The notes under the pieces were generated by a model. It was given only the letters and a program-made list of their open reading frames with translations, made no database searches and was not told where the DNA came from. 64,000 nt of DNA from Gymnogyps californianus (taxonomy: Eukaryota > Chordata > Aves > Accipitriformes > Cathartidae), in assembly GCF_018139145.2 (NCBI RefSeq), contig NC_059482.1, forward strand, positions 23,707,332 through 23,771,331, in the 5' to 3' direction. Both the position numbers and the translations under genes were made by a program. This document shows, in pieces, positions 12,627 through 25,809 of the stretch. Every line of letters begins with the position of its first letter. Position 1 is the stretch's first letter.

Positions 12627-15600
12627 TTACTCCGAGTTTGCACCAAATCAGCAGGGTTTATTGCAGTCGTGGTGGATTTACCAAGCCCTGCCTGGAGGCT
12701 GAGCTGTGATTTTTCCTTTCAGTTTGGGCTCTCAGGTGCACAAATGCAGCTCTAGCTGCCTGGCTGTGAGCCTGTCCCGTGCTGACGCAGGCAGAATGGG
12801 GTGAACAGATCATCGCCTCCCTGGATGGCCAGGCCTCGGTGTGGCCCCGCTGCTCCACTGAGGAGCACTGCTCTGAATTTACATCAGCATCCTCCAAGTG
12901 AGGCCCTCCCTGTGCAACCCTGGGCGTGCAGTGGCATTTAACTCCTCAGCATCTCTGCAAAGCGATCCCATCCTCACCCCCCAAAGCCCCCCTGAGTCCT
13001 GGCTGGCCAGGCTGCGCCCAGCACCCTGGGGCTTCAGCTGAGTCAGCAGGGCAGCATGGGCACAGGGAAAGGAAAATCACTGCGAATCAGGCCTTGGGAA
13101 CAGCATCTGCTTCGTGGCAGAGACTGATTTAATCTCCTTAGCAATTGCCTCAATTGTAGAATCAGCAGGATGCTAATTAATTGAGAGGCACTCAACGACA
13201 GACAGTGAGATCCCTCCCGGCTTTAAGTGGAACCCTTTTGGGTTTGGCAGTTGTAGCTGGCTGCTCTCCTCACAAGCGGGTCTGCCTTGGGGCTAAAACC
13301 CTGCGTGGGGTGTCTCTGCACCGGTTACCCCACGGCTGCCCATCCCTCTCTGCTGGCTCTGGCTGGGGCTGGGGTGTCCATGCACCAGTGAGATGCCACA
13401 TCTGTGCGCTGCCGGGAAAGCACCCACATCGGCCTCCTGCTCCTGGCTCTCGGCCGAGGGAGCCAGCAGACAGAGGTGGCTGCAACCCACCAGACCCCTC
13501 ACCCTGCCTCTCCCCAGTCCCTCTGGCCTGGAGCAGGCCCGTCACCTCCACCCTGAAAGCCCACAAGCCGATTAAGCCCAGCATGTTAACTGGCTGCGAC
13601 AGCTCATTTTGTTATCTTGCATTTAGTTATTGATGGGGTGCGTGTGACTGGATTCACAGCAAAGGTCAGTGCCAGGCTGGGCCAGAGCCCCTTGTTTGGA
13701 CCACCCCGGGACGTGGGATTGGGGCTCCAGAAGCTCCGCCAGGACCAGCTGCAAACCAGCGGTACAGTCACACAGCCAGCAGCAACAACGTCAAGGATGA
13801 TTGTACCCCAGGGACGTGCAACACCCTGCTGCAGGAGGACGTGGAGGCTGGAAGAGAAGTGGGTTTGAACAGGTATTTGGCACCCACTGGTGAAAACCAC
13901 TCTTTCCAGGGCTGTTTGACACAAAGATTGGATTTAAAGCCCCCAGGCTGGGAGGATGCACAGGCCAAGACAGCACCTGGTATCCAGCCCTCCCCAAACC
14001 AGTTTGGTGACTTCGTCTTAGTTTTGTCTTACGCTTCTCCTATAAGGGACAGGGCTAAAAAGGGCAGGAGAGGATGAGCGGGCAGGGAGGTGTGTGCTGC
14101 ATGGCTGGGTTGGTGCTCCCACACGTGCACCCCAGCAGTGCTCCTGGTGCCAGCTGGGGTCCAGCCTGCTCTTAACGGGAAGCTGCTGAAATTGGTGCCT
14201 CCAGCTTGGGCAGGCACGGTAGGGGCTGGAGGGGCAGCAGGGTGGCCACCCGGAGGGGCTGGACCTGCAGGCAGGCAGGCAGGCAGGCAGGCTGGCTGGC
14301 GGCTGTGTGCAGGGCAGGGGGGCATGTTCAACTCCCCACCGTCACCCAAGTGCCTGCACTTTCATCCTGGCTAAAAGTTGGGTGCCTTGAGAAAAGGACT
14401 CCAGAAATGTTGGCTTCTGCTTCCCGTCATTGGTGGGTCAGGGTGTCCTCGAGTCCCCTGCATCTCCAGACAGGCACAGGGAGTTTGATGGAGGCTCTGC
14501 GGGGAGGAGCAGTTGCTGAGTGAAGAGGCAATGAGGGATTGCGAGGACACGTTGGTGGGTTTTGGTTAAAAGCTCCGAAATCCTGGCTGAGGCACTCAAA
14601 CATACTGAATGCGCCTTTCCAAGGAGCTGGAGAGCTGCGAGAGGAAGGTTTATGGTCCTCCAGTGAGCCATGAGCTGTGGGAGGAAGGGCTGAAGGCCTG
14701 CCTCTGTGGTGGAGAGGGTTTTGTTGCAAAAGAGTGATGCTAAGAGTTAACCTGCTGTCCTGGGACAGCATGTGATGGTGCCTTTGGCCAGCCCTCTGCC
14801 TCTCTCCCAGCATCTGCCAGGTCCATGGCCCAAATGCAGCGCAACAAGAGAGTGCATTAGCGAGAAGTGGGATGAAATCGTTAGGACCGATGGATTCCCC
14901 CAGAGCTAGAGGTATTGACCAGCTGCAGACCAAGGAGAAGGTCGGGGCAGAGCTGGTGGGGTGCAGGCAAGGGGAGCTGGGTATTTGGCTGCTTCTGTGA
15001 AGGCTTTCGGGACGAGCAAGGAGGAGGGGCTGCAGGTGGCTGCTCGGGCCCCTCCAGATGCCTTCTCCTGCCCAGGCGAGGACTGGCTGTGCTGGAGCCC
15101 TTCCTACGTGTGCTGCTGTGCCCCACTGCATCTCCCTCCTGACCTAGGCACCCCGGCAGGGCAGCTGATGCCTGGAAAACCCCAGATGTGTTCCCTGTGC
15201 TCCAGGCTCCTCTCTTTTCATGACTGTAAGCCTAGGGAGCCCCAGCCCTCAGGGCAGAGCTGGCTCCACTCCTGCCAGCCTCCTCCACCCAAGCACAGGG
15301 AATTCACTCGGCGGCTGGTTTTGCCCAAGGCTTTGCTGTCCCCGCCGTGTGACAGCCCCTCCTTGGCTCTGCCACCCACCCAGGAGCCTGGGCAAGGCCC
15401 CAGCCTGGCTCCCTCTCGGATGTGCTGACGAGGTCCTGGGAGTTTGGGCAGCACAAACGGAGCGGGCTCGGCTCGCCTGGATCAATCTCTGCCTGCACAA
15501 GCAATGGAGCGCCGAAGCCACCCAGGGCTGCTGCGGCCATCTGCGAGACTCCCTGAGAGCCCCCCCCGGGACATCTGTATCAGGCCAGGCTTAGGTTTGA

Positions 15601-18600
15601 GCTAGAGCAGCTTATATTCGTGGGCAGCCTGCTGACGTGTCCACTGCAGGTGATGAGCATCTGTCACCTTGCAGGGAGAGGTGGTGGGTGCCCGTCCCAC
15701 CAGGGCTCCCTGCAGTGTGAGCACAGAGGGGAGAACCCAGATCCAGCCTTGTGCAGGGATCAGCAGCGTCTTGCTGTCTCAGCAGGAGGGTTGCTGGGCT
15801 CACCTGAGCTTGCTTCTTATCTTTCCAATGTTAGAAGCCAAATATAATCTGCTTTAAAAAATCTGCCCTGCCAGCCCGAGGGCCTCCACGCCCCTGGGAA
15901 AGTGGTCTGTGTTTCGAGACCCAGGTGCCCTCAGCTGCTGGCACGTCCTGCCTCACCACGAGGCGACCTTGGTATGTGCTCGTGAGGCTCCCTGGTACCC
16001 AGGCAGGCGTGGGACCCCCTCCCCACCTCCTGGCCGAGCTGCACATAACCAGCCAGCGGAGAGGTGCAGCCCACACACGCCTGGCCGCTGTGTCCCCAAA
16101 ACACAGTTGGTGGCGATTGGGGAACTGTGGAAACTCTGAGAACAATTGAGTCTTCCCACTCCATCACCCTCCCCTTCAACCGTTGTGGCAGCTCGCAGCC
16201 AGAGAAGCCAGCCCTTGGAAATGCCATTATCCCGCTCTCCAGGGGAAGGTAAGAGTGGGCAACTTTGCTCCATCGCGATGGGTGCTGTGTAATTGAAAAT
16301 GCTGATTAATGCTGCCTTTGAGAATGTGCCAGTCTCTGGCCTCCGAGGAGAGAGACCCTGCTGTCTCTGCTCTGTCTCACGCCTATCAACTTGCTAAACG
16401 CATCTGCACACATGCAGCCGCTCTGAACAGCTCAGCTCTGCTCTGCTGACAGGTATTTATTTAAAGCCTGGCTTGGCTCTGAAAAGGGGCTGTCACAGAA
16501 GCGACGCGGCGGGGCCGGGCACTACTGCTGCCTGCTCCTGTGGCTGGGAGGAGGCAGGGAGGGATGGAGGGGGCTGCTCAGGAGAGACGGGCAGGAGGTT
16601 GGCCTGTGGGCCCCAAGGCCTTGGCAGCCCAGCAAGTCACAGAGGGGCTGCAGGTGGGCTCTGCAGGCGAGGACCTGGGAAACAGCACCTCCAGAAGAGG
16701 TGTCTTCTGGTGGTGGGAGAACTCTTCATGTGCCAGGCCCGTTCCTGCAGCTGTCTGTCTCTCCCGGTGCCTCTCTATGTATTTTGAGTCACCTCTTGTC
16801 CAAAGCAACGTTTGCTGGTGCTAAGACATCTTGATGCCACATTAAGCATCCTTCATTTTGCACCTTTGCTTTGAGTGCCTTTCTCTGTTTGTCCCTGGTG
16901 CAGCTCCAGGGGTGTTGGGGGGGGGGGGCACACTGCAGTGGGGGTGGAGGTTGCACCCGCTTTGGTGCCTGCAAAACCCAAGGGAGATGGGTGAACCCCT
17001 CTCTGGTTTCCATGTATTTTGATCAAGGTTCTGGTGCTCCTGGAAGTGGTTTGAGACTTTGAGATGCAGACTCTTGGATGCTCAGCTCCTCCCTGGCCTC
17101 AGTGGGCTCCCCAGAGCACAGAGCAGCAGAGGGATCCCCTCGGCACCCATGCCTTCAGCCTCCTCTCTGCCCCTCCTGGGACAAGCTCTTCCTGGGGCAG
17201 TCAAGGGGATGTTTGTATCCACACTCGTTGCTGGATGCATCTGATCCCCCCTGCTCTGGAAAGCCATGCACTGTCCCCTCTGCGTGGAGGCAGGAGCGTG
17301 AGTGAACGCCGGCTCCCGAGGGACCCCTGCATCCTCTGCCCGGTTGTGGAGCAGTGACGGCAGGCGCCCGAGCGACGCCTGGTCCCGTCAGCCCTGCTGG
17401 GCTGGTGCGGGAGGAGGAGGAGGCGGGCCTGCCTCTCCACCTTCTGCTCACTTAGGAGCGGGGATATCTCCCTCTGGCTCTCCAGACCCACAAAGTGCAA
17501 TGCCTAAGCTGAGATCAGACTCAAGCAGCTTTATCGCAAGGAGAAGGGAGTTCGAGGCAGCACGGTGCCGCATGCACACTGCGGGCACACTGAGCTCCAG
17601 GGCCAGATACCTTCCTCTGTAAATCAACTTTGCTCTGCTGTGCTTGGCCGATCAACGCAGCTGATGGACCCAGACCTTCAATTCCAGGCAGAGGTGCCCG
17701 TGCAGAGGCAGCTTTGGAAACGGCTGACGGCTCCAGTCCCTGGAGCTGCCTTATTCCTGGCCCAAGAGCGCAGCTGAGCCATGGGAATTTTTCTTGGCGG
17801 GTTGCTGGGCTTTTTTTTTTTTTTTCTGGCTTTTAGACAGGAAAATCCTCCCGTTTCCCTGAAGCAGAGGGGCTGTGAGCGCAGGGAGGAGCAGGGCTCG
17901 GAGGAGCAGCCGTCCTGCAGAACTGGTGGGCGGCTCAAGCAGCGAAAGGGGGGGACTCGGGGCCTGAATGAACAGAGAAACTTGAACGGGGCCCAGCCCT
18001 ATTAGAGGGACGTAGGAGAACATCTCATTAGGGCAGAGCCCGCAGCCAGGATGGAAAATTACTGGTAGCCCCGCATTGCGAGGGCAGGAGGCAGCCCGGG
18101 CGGGCTGGCAGCTCGCCAGCCCCAGCACATGCTTTATGCTGCGCTGGGGGAGCAGACAGGGCACAGCGCATCTCTGCCCTGTGCCAGGTCACGGAGGCGA
18201 TGCTCCCCATCCTGGGCTCGTGGGCTGCGTTGCAGGGAAGAGGATGCCGAGCTCCCTGCAGGATTGCATCTTCCCAGTCAGCTTCAGCGAAATGTGTGGT
18301 ATTAGGCTGGAGAGCGGCGTGGCTGGCTCCTGCCTGTTGCTGCCTCCAGCCCAAGCCATGAGCTCGTGCATGGGCAGTGCCATGTCGCAGCCTCCCCTTG
18401 TTCTGCATGAACCCCAGCGGTTCTGGGAGGACTGACCCATCCTGGGACCAATCTGGGGGCTCTGGGCAGGGTTTGAAGGGTCTCTTTTGAGGTGTCCGAG
18501 CTCTGATTGCCCTGCTGTCATTCTGGCCCTGATTATTTTGGAGCCAGCAAGCTGTGGGCCTTTTGCTGCCCTGCGGATGCAAGGCTGGGGTACATCATGC

Positions 18601-20091
18601 CTGTCCTTGGGTGAGCAGGCAATGGGATGCAGGATGGGGCCCATCACCAACAGCTGGTGCTCCAGCACCACTTCCTCGAGCCCAAGCCAGCCTGGTAGCC
18701 CCCTTGCTACGGCCATGGCTCCACAGCACGCGGTCCCATGCCCGTGGAGCAGCTCTGCCTGGCAGACACCTCTGCCTCAGCACAAGCACGTCCCCACAGC
18801 CACTGAGGTCACCCTCTCACTGCTTTGTGTGCACTGCTGGTTTCTGAGAGATGGCTCCTGGGCATTTTTGGAAATAGGCCCATGGGATATGTCTCACCAA
18901 CTGCTAATTCTCCTTGTTTCTCCCCCTTTTGAACAGCTTGACTGAAACAGCCCATCAAAGGACCAGGGCTGAGCAAGGCAGGGCCAGCAGCCACATGCTC
19001 CAAACAATGTCTTTATTTAAGGGCAGCAATAAAAACATCACACTTGCGCACAACCAAGGCTAAATTTAGCCCTGACTCCTCTGCGCATCGTCACTGGACT
19101 GCATGCGCCTCGGGGTGGTACGTAATCCCCGTGAAACCCTTCGATACAGGCACATCGACCGTGCTGATCCCCTGCCCAGCCAACACCGGCGGGCAGCAAA
19201 TCTGCCCCAGGCTGCTTCTCCTCCTGCCCCCAAATTAGCCCTGTCTGCAGCACAGGATGCACGCTGGAGCTGTTGGCTGTGCGTCAAACCCTCTCCTGCC
19301 TCGGAGCTTGGATTCAGACCTCTGCTTCCCTTGCTGGTCATCTCTACAGTCGCTCTTTGCTGGTGGTGGCTGCGTGCTCCGTCCATCACCAGCTGTCCTC
19401 CACCGGACGAGTCCTTGCGGCACTGCCAGCACTGGGTGCTGCTGTGGGAAGGATGGCCAAAGGGTGCTGACGTACCTGCAGTGGGGTTGGGGGTCCCAGG
19501 TCACCTCTGCCAGGTTGAGATAGCACCATGGTTCTTGCAACAGGAGCTTTGGGGAGGAACAGGGCCGTGCTGGAGCATTTTTGTTTTATGGCCTTTACCC
19601 TCTTTTTCATGAAATCTCTCCAAGTTTCTTCCAGAGACGGGGGAAATGAAAGGTCCCAGGGCCTCGTGTCCTGCCACCTCCCCTTGGCCAGCAGTGGCGT
19701 CGCTGGGTTCAGCAGTTCTGGCCCCTCTGCCTCTCCACTTGCGGGTGTGACTGCTGAGGCAGCTCCAGTGCCGGGGATCCTGGCTGGAAGGGCAGCCCAT
19801 CGCTCTCAAGCTGGTCTTGTTCAAGGGAGGTTACTCTTGGCGAGGGAGGGGGGCCCTGCTGGGAGCTCAGCTTTCACTGGAGTTTTGCTCTGGAGCCCTA
19901 GCAGCATCCCCATCTCAGCTCCCTTTTCCCCATCCACCTGCCCCGCTCTCTGCCACACCACACTGACAGCGGAGCTGCCGTAAGGCTGCCTGTGGATAAG
20001 GCTTGTGAGCCTGGCAGCGCCTGCCCAGGCCCAGCTGCTCCGTGCCTCAGTTTCCCTACCAACAAATCCCACAAGAAGACCTCCTATGTGG
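12627..20091. other. GC-rich intergenic / far 5' flank of NDRG4, no gene seen
   Basis: About 7.5 kb of GC-rich sequence giving many overlapping chance open frames on both strands, none with recognisable domains or consistent splice phases. It carries a short GCAG tetranucleotide run near 14.27 kb, a poly-T run near 17.81 kb, and a pair of oppositely oriented A/T-rich polyadenylation-like hexamers near 19.01-19.03 kb. Non-coding first exons of NDRG4 or a lncRNA could lie here and would not be detectable by reading alone. Confidence 0.5.
14266..14300. repeat. (GCAG)n microsatellite
   Basis: About six GCAG/GCAG-like units followed by GCTG units, in GC-rich intergenic DNA. Confidence 0.9.
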
Positions 20092-20680
20092 TGTCGTGGT
20101 TTAATCCCAGCCGGCAACCAAACACCACGCAGCCGCTCGCTCGCTCCCCCCCACCCAGTGGGATGGGGAGAGAATCGAAAAAAATTAAAACTTGTGGGTT
20201 GAGGTAAAGACAGTTTAATAGGGCAGAAAGGAAGAAAATAATAATAATGATGATGATAATAATAATATAATAATAATAAAATGACAATAATAATACTAAA
20301 AGAATTAGAATATACAAAACAAGTGATGCACAATGCAATTGCTCACCACTCGCCGACCGATGCCCAGTTAGTTCCCGAGCAGCGATCCGCCCCTCCCAGC
20401 CAACTTCCCCCAGTTTATACACTGGGCATGACATCATATGGTATGGAATATCCCTTTGGCCAGTTGGGTCAGCTGTCCTGGCAGTGTCCCCTCCCAGCTT
20501 CTTGTGCCCCTCCAGCCTTCTTGCTGGCTGGGCATGAGAAGCTGAAAAATCCTTGACTTAGTATAAACACTACTTAGCAACTAAAACATCAGTGTGTTAT
20601 CAACATTATTTTCATACTAAATCCAAAACACAGCACTATACCAGCTACTAGGAAGAAAATTAATTCTATCCCAGGAGACA
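20092..20680 (-). mobile_element. ERV LTR, slightly truncated (LTR3)
   Basis: An antisense LTR of the same superfamily as LTR1 and LTR2 but a different subfamily, closer to LTR4. It shows the TGTCGTGGTTTAA end at 20092, a run of AAT/GAT trinucleotides at 20239-20290 and a TTTATACACTGGG TATA region near 20414. The far end lacks roughly ten bases of the expected terminus (the sequence runs from ...TATCCCAG directly into GAGACA), and no 5-bp target duplication can be matched. It is therefore older or was damaged at its 5' (sense) edge. No internal genes. Confidence 0.85.
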
Positions 20681-23600
20681 AGGAGATCTGTGAAACCTTC
20701 ACGTGGATGTTTCTGGCTTGCAGTGGTGCTTGGTACAGGCAGACAGCGTAAAACCCCATTCCCACCCCTGCACGTAACCCTGGGCTTCAGGGAGGATCTG
20801 CAGCCCCTGTCACTACATGGGGTCAGCTGGATCCGTCCCAGGGCCTGGGACCGCAGGTCCCTGGCTGTCTGCTGCGCTCTGGCTACGGAGCTGTGACTCA
20901 GAGTGGCTCCGGCTGGGGGACAGAAAGGAGCTGTCACTTTTGCATCAGTGATGACAGCCTCTCCCGTGCTCCCCGCACCGCTGCTGGCATTGGCAGTGCC
21001 GTGGAAAATTACTCTGCGCTGCCAGTAGAGGAGTAAACCCGTGCACGGGGGAAGGAGGGGGCTACAAAATGATGCTGGCCAGGGTGTGTCCTTGGGAAAC
21101 ACACTGGGCAGCCGGGGTGGAGGGGTCCAGCTCCCAGCCAGGGGGCTTAAAATAGCATCTCCTGCTGCCTGCTGCCTGGCTCAGCCCCCTCCGCTCACCA
21201 TGGGGGAGGACGGAGGCTGGCTGGGGACGAGGAGGTGAATGGCCCTGGGACGGCACACTCCGCTCCAGCCTGCCAGCCCGCTGCAGCAGGGCAGAGGCTC
21301 AGGTCTGGCGAGCGGCACCGTGCTTCTGGCAGCCTTTCCTACACCACTTATGACCTGACTCACCCCGCAGCACCCAACTTCTTCCTCCCACTTCCGGCTC
21401 CTGTCCCGCGGGGGCGGATGCCCGGCACACCGTGGCACAGACGAGGTGGCTCCCAGGCTGCTCGGGCTTTGCAGGAGCCCGGCCAGGAGTCCCCGTGCTG
21501 CTGGGGAGGCTGATGGCTGGCTGCCAGCACAGGTGGGGACCCCAGCCCTGAGCGGCACGGAGGGACGGCTCACTGCGAGGTGTATTTGGAGCTCGGTTTG
21601 TCCCCTCAGCCCCGCTTGCTTCGGTGGACTGAGGTTCAGGATGTTGGCCTGATGGCCAGCCTGAGCCCGTGTCCATCACCACCCAACTGCTCTGATATGT
21701 GTGGCAGCACAAAGAAGGTGGGAATCTGGCCTCAGCCCCAGGAGACCATAGCAAAGCCCACTTGGGAGAGACTAAGGGGTTCAGCTGTGGCAGCACTTGG
21801 TGGATACCCCTCTCTGGGCGGGCCCTGGGTGCGGGGAACATCCCCTGTGCTTGACATATCCCCAACACGATCCCCTCTCTTTGGCGCAAGGGACGGGACA
21901 TCCCGTCATTGTCAGCTTCAACATCATCAGATCCCTCTCTGGGCAGAGGGCTCCTCCAGTCCTCAGGAAGTGCTGGTGCCACAGCAGCACCTGGAAATGA
22001 GCATCGGGGGTGCGTGACTAAATGCTGGGAGATGAGACAAGACTGCAAGCAGCATCCCCAAACCCCTGGCAAGGTCCTGGGGAGTCTCTGTCTGGGGCTG
22101 CGACCTCCCTGATGACACTCTGGAACCAAACCTCTGTTTGACTGGCTTAGTGTCGCACGGCTGAGCTAAAAGCACAGGGAAAGCCATGTGGAAAATGCCA
22201 CGTTGACCTGCATTAAAAGCGCAATGAAAAATAATGTGGAAAAATCTGTGCTGTAAAACTCCCTCGCTTCCCTTTAATCATGCAATTCAGGGTGTGGAAG
22301 GCTCCATGAGCAGGTGATTTCTGAACCCCCACATGGGCTGACACCCCAGTCCCTCCAGCTTAGAGCACGGAGAGCCTGTGCTCTTCCCAAGCCTAATTAA
22401 TTGTGCAATTATTTCAACCACATAGCCCTGCTCCTTTGGCAAGGTAGCCATCTAAAAGCTGTTACTTGATAAAGTTGGACTTCATGTGGAGAAGATAAAT
22501 CCCCAGTGTGAAAAATCATTTATTCCTGCAGAAATCCCTGGCAACTGGAGGAGGAGGAGGTTTAAATTTGCACAATGTCAGGAAGATCTGAATCTGACCC
22601 TATCTCATCCCTGACCAGTTCAGAGGAAACCCCTTGCCTGCTGGACCCGCGGAAGAGGGTGAAAGGCAGCCCTGAAGGCAGGGAAGATCTGACCCCACTG
22701 AAGTGCTGGGTGCTGGGCTGGCTCCTAGTTGAGGGATTAAAGGGTCCCTGTGCTCCCTGACATCCTGGGTGTTTTCTCCCTTCGAGGTGAGAAGGCGAAC
22801 ACAGCCTGGATGCAGAGCTCCTGGTGACTCAGCGGGAGAGGCTGAAATCAGCTGAAAACTGGTTGCCATCCAAAAAGCCCAGGACAAGCTGTTAAAACAG
22901 ATGTACTAGGGATGGAGATGAATGTCTGTATCAGCAGACATTCCTCCAGCCCCTCAGCAGGCGTTTGTAGGATGAGCTGCCTGTGGCCGCTCTCACGGCA
23001 CCCCATGGCCCAGCAGCGAAAGCTGTCATGAAGCACAGGGGTACGTTGGCCACCGCGGCCGGCCAAGGGACGATGAGGCTGAGGTCTGGGATGCCTGGTT
23101 CAACCCAGGTGCTGAGAGCAGCCTGTGAGCACCCGCTGCCATCCTGGGAATTTGGGGTTGGGGGCGAACCTGGATGTCTGGATGAGGGTGATGCTAACAA
23201 GACCCTGGTTCATGCCCCTCGAGATGCCAGCACTGCTCCCAAGGCCCATGGCTGGTGGTTACAGGGACTGCCAAGAAATCCTTTTCCAGGGCCAGCCTAG
23301 GTCTGCTACCGGCTGGTCCCCGGGACCTCCAGGGCAGAGGTTGTCTCCAAGATCCCAGCACCCAAATCCTGACCCTCTTGCAGCATCTTGCATGGACCCC
23401 TCTTGGTGTAGGAGAACCTCAGCCTCACACGTCCCACAAGAAACCTTGGCTTTCCCACGCTGACAAGTAAATAGCACTGAAACGCAGGATGAAGCAGCAT
23501 CAGGCCCTGACTCATGCACGCCATCTTTGCGATGGAGATATGAAATGTTTTGCCTGGACTCTCCTGGCAGAAATGCCCAGAAGGGAAGAGGAGTGAGTGA

Positions 23601-24896
23601 CAGCCTGGACACCAGACCAGGCCACAGCCCTGGCCCTGGGGAGCAGCCTCAGGCCTCCCAGGTGAGCATCACGTGGGGCTGGGTTCGATGCAGAACCAAG
23701 CCCATGGAGGGGAGGTGATGGGGTCCTCAGCAGTTTCCCCATGGAGATGTTTCAGTAAGGGCCAGTTTTGAATGGCATGTCCTGTGCAGTTGCCTCAGGC
23801 AACCTGGGAGTGGAGACTGTTACACCCCTAACTGTGGAAAAAAATGAATTAAAGTGATACCAAAGAAGTACAGAGGAAGGAACAGTGGCAGGACGGGCTT
23901 GCCCAGCTTGGAGCAAGTGGGAATCAGCCCTTGCTGTGGGGGCGGGCTGGGGCCCTCTGTCCTCACTGGACCAGCTGTCCCAATTCAGAACAAAGCCCTG
24001 CTTCACACCCTGCCACCTTGGGAGCCTCTGGCTCCTTTAGAAACCTGGGCACCATTACAAGGGTGGTGGGCAAACCTCCATAGACTGGCTACCCTGCAGA
24101 GCTGGTGGCCCCTGACGATGCAGGATCACAGCCAGGGCAGAGGGAGGCACCACCAGCATCCATGCCTCATTGCAGAAGATGAGGGTCCTGCATCTTCCCC
24201 ACTGTGGGACTGGCCCTCTGCAACCACCCTCACCCCCATGACAGTGTTCACAGCCCCTGGTTTTGCCTGACCCAAACAGCCACCCCACAACCTCCTGCTC
24301 TACCCCAAACAGCTGTCACCCTGTACCCCCGGCATCAATATGCGGGGGGTCATCATCAGCCCAGCCATGGCCTCCACTCCTGGGTGATCCTTCAGACACC
24401 ATGGCTATCACCATCCTCACTCCCTGGCACCCCCAGACCATTATGGCCCTGCTGTGAGGACCCTCATTGCACAGGTCCCCCTTAACCTGGGACCACCTGG
24501 GCCCTTTGACCATGACCATCCTGTGCTCAGGGCAACCTGCACCCCTGTGGTCTAGAGGACCCCCAGGTCCCTTGTCATCCTTATTCTTGTTCGTGGATAC
24601 TCCCAGGCCCTTTGGCCTTCATGGCCCCACTTCCCGGGACTCCTAGGCCCCTTGGCCATAATGGCTCTGTTCCAGCTATCCCTGTTGCACAGGTCCCCTC
24701 TTGTCCTGGGATCCTCCCTGGGCACCTTGATCATCACCATCCTCTGCTCTCAGGGACCCCCAGACCCCTTGGGATCCCCAAGGCTCCCACTGTCCCCTGC
24801 TCCTGGGACCCCATGACGACAGGGACCCTGTGGACCCACTGGCTATCATGGTCCAGCTCTGGGACCTCCGTGGTTCCCTACAGGGTGATGTGTGCC
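20681..24896. other. GC-rich 5' flank of NDRG4, no gene seen
   Basis: Single-copy GC-rich sequence with an AT-richer island near 22.2-22.55 kb. From about 24.2 kb it becomes C-rich and weakly repetitive, with CCCTGG/CCCCAG-type motifs, leading into the minisatellite. No exon was recognised. Confidence 0.5.
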
Positions 24897-25475
24897 ACCC
24901 CCCCGGCAGCGCTCCACCTCCCGTGTAACCCCCCCTGCAGCGCTCCATCCCCCTGTAACCCCCCCGCAGCGCTCCATCTCCCCTGTAACCCCCCCGCAGC
25001 GCTCCATCTCCCCTGTAACCCCCCCGGCAGCGCTCCATCTCCCCTGTAACCCCCCCCCCCCGCCCCCCCCGCCCCCCCGGCAGCGCTCCATCTCCCGTGT
25101 AACCCCCCACCACAGCGCTCCATCCCCCTGTAACCCCCCCCGGCAGCGCTCCATCTCCCGTGTAACCCCCCCGGCAGCGCTCCATCTCCCCTGTAACCCC
25201 CCCGGCAGCGCTCCATCCCCCTGTAACCCCCCCGGCAGCGCTCCATCTCCCGTGTAACCCCCCACCACAGCGCTCCATCCCCTGTAACCCCCCCGGCAGC
25301 GCTCCATCTCCCTGTAACCCCCCCGCAGCGCTCCATCCCCCTGTAACCCCCCCGGCAGCGCTCCATCTCCCGTGTAACACCCCCCCGCAGCGCTCCATCT
25401 CCCCTGTAACCCCCCCGCAGCGCTCCATCTCCCGTGTAACCCCCCCGGCAGCGCGCCATCTCCCCTGTAACCCCC
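24897..25475. repeat. 18-copy GC-rich minisatellite next to NDRG4 promoter A
   Basis: About 18 tandem copies of a ~31-bp unit built as GGCAGCGCTCCATCTCCC followed by a TGTAAC and a C-run. Variants include CCGTG versus CCCTG before TAA, CACCACAG versus CCGGCAG at the unit start, and one copy with GCGCGCC. An enlarged C-run lies at 25050-25078. The array stops about 300 bp before the NDRG4 start codon. Because no unit contains a stop codon when read on the - strand, all three - strand frames stay open through it. Those frames are artefacts. Confidence 0.95.
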
Positions 25476-25634
25476 TCCTCCGCCAGCCCCGGCCCGGGCC
25501 CATTGTCCTCCTGGCGCCCCCCGGCGCCGGCCCCACTCCCGGCCCCGTTCCCTCCCCTCCGGCCCCGGCGAGGGGAGGAACCGGCCCGGCGGGGGCCGTG
25601 CCCAGCCTCGCCCCTGCGCCGCCCTGCGCGCCTC

Positions 25635-25682
25635 GCACCGGCACCGGCACCGGCACCGGCACCGGCACCGGCACCGGCACCG
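25635..25682 (+). repeat. NDRG4: (GCACCG)8 hexanucleotide repeat in the probable 5' UTR
   Basis: Eight perfect GCACCG units, followed by one interrupted unit (GCTCCG). It lies 91 bp upstream of the NDRG4 exon A start codon, within the CpG-rich promoter/5' UTR. Such a repeat is a candidate for length polymorphism. Confidence 0.95.
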
Positions 25683-25772
25683 GCTCCGCTCGCTCCCGCG
25701 CCGGGGCCCGCCGCCGCCCCCTCCCTCCGCCCCGCCCCGCCCGCCGGCGGCGCCGGGACCCGCCGCCCCGGC

Positions 25773-25809
25773 ATGAAGGTGCTCCGGCACAAGATCGAGC
25801 TGCTGACAG
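25773..25809 (+). CDS. NDRG4: NDRG4 coding exon 1A
   Basis: Encodes [12 protein letters not shown] plus the first base of Gly13 and ends at the donor GTACGG. The peptide is the characteristic N-terminus of the long NDRG4 isoforms (human has Gly in place of Arg5). The start lies in GC-dense sequence with a weak Kozak context. Phase 1 joins to exon 2. Confidence 0.95.

Noticed and set aside
18990..19262. Possible - strand transcript end (AATAAA-type hexamer near 19012 and a 74-codon frame)
   Set aside because: No protein similarity, no splice evidence, and a hexamer also on the opposite strand; too weak to annotate.
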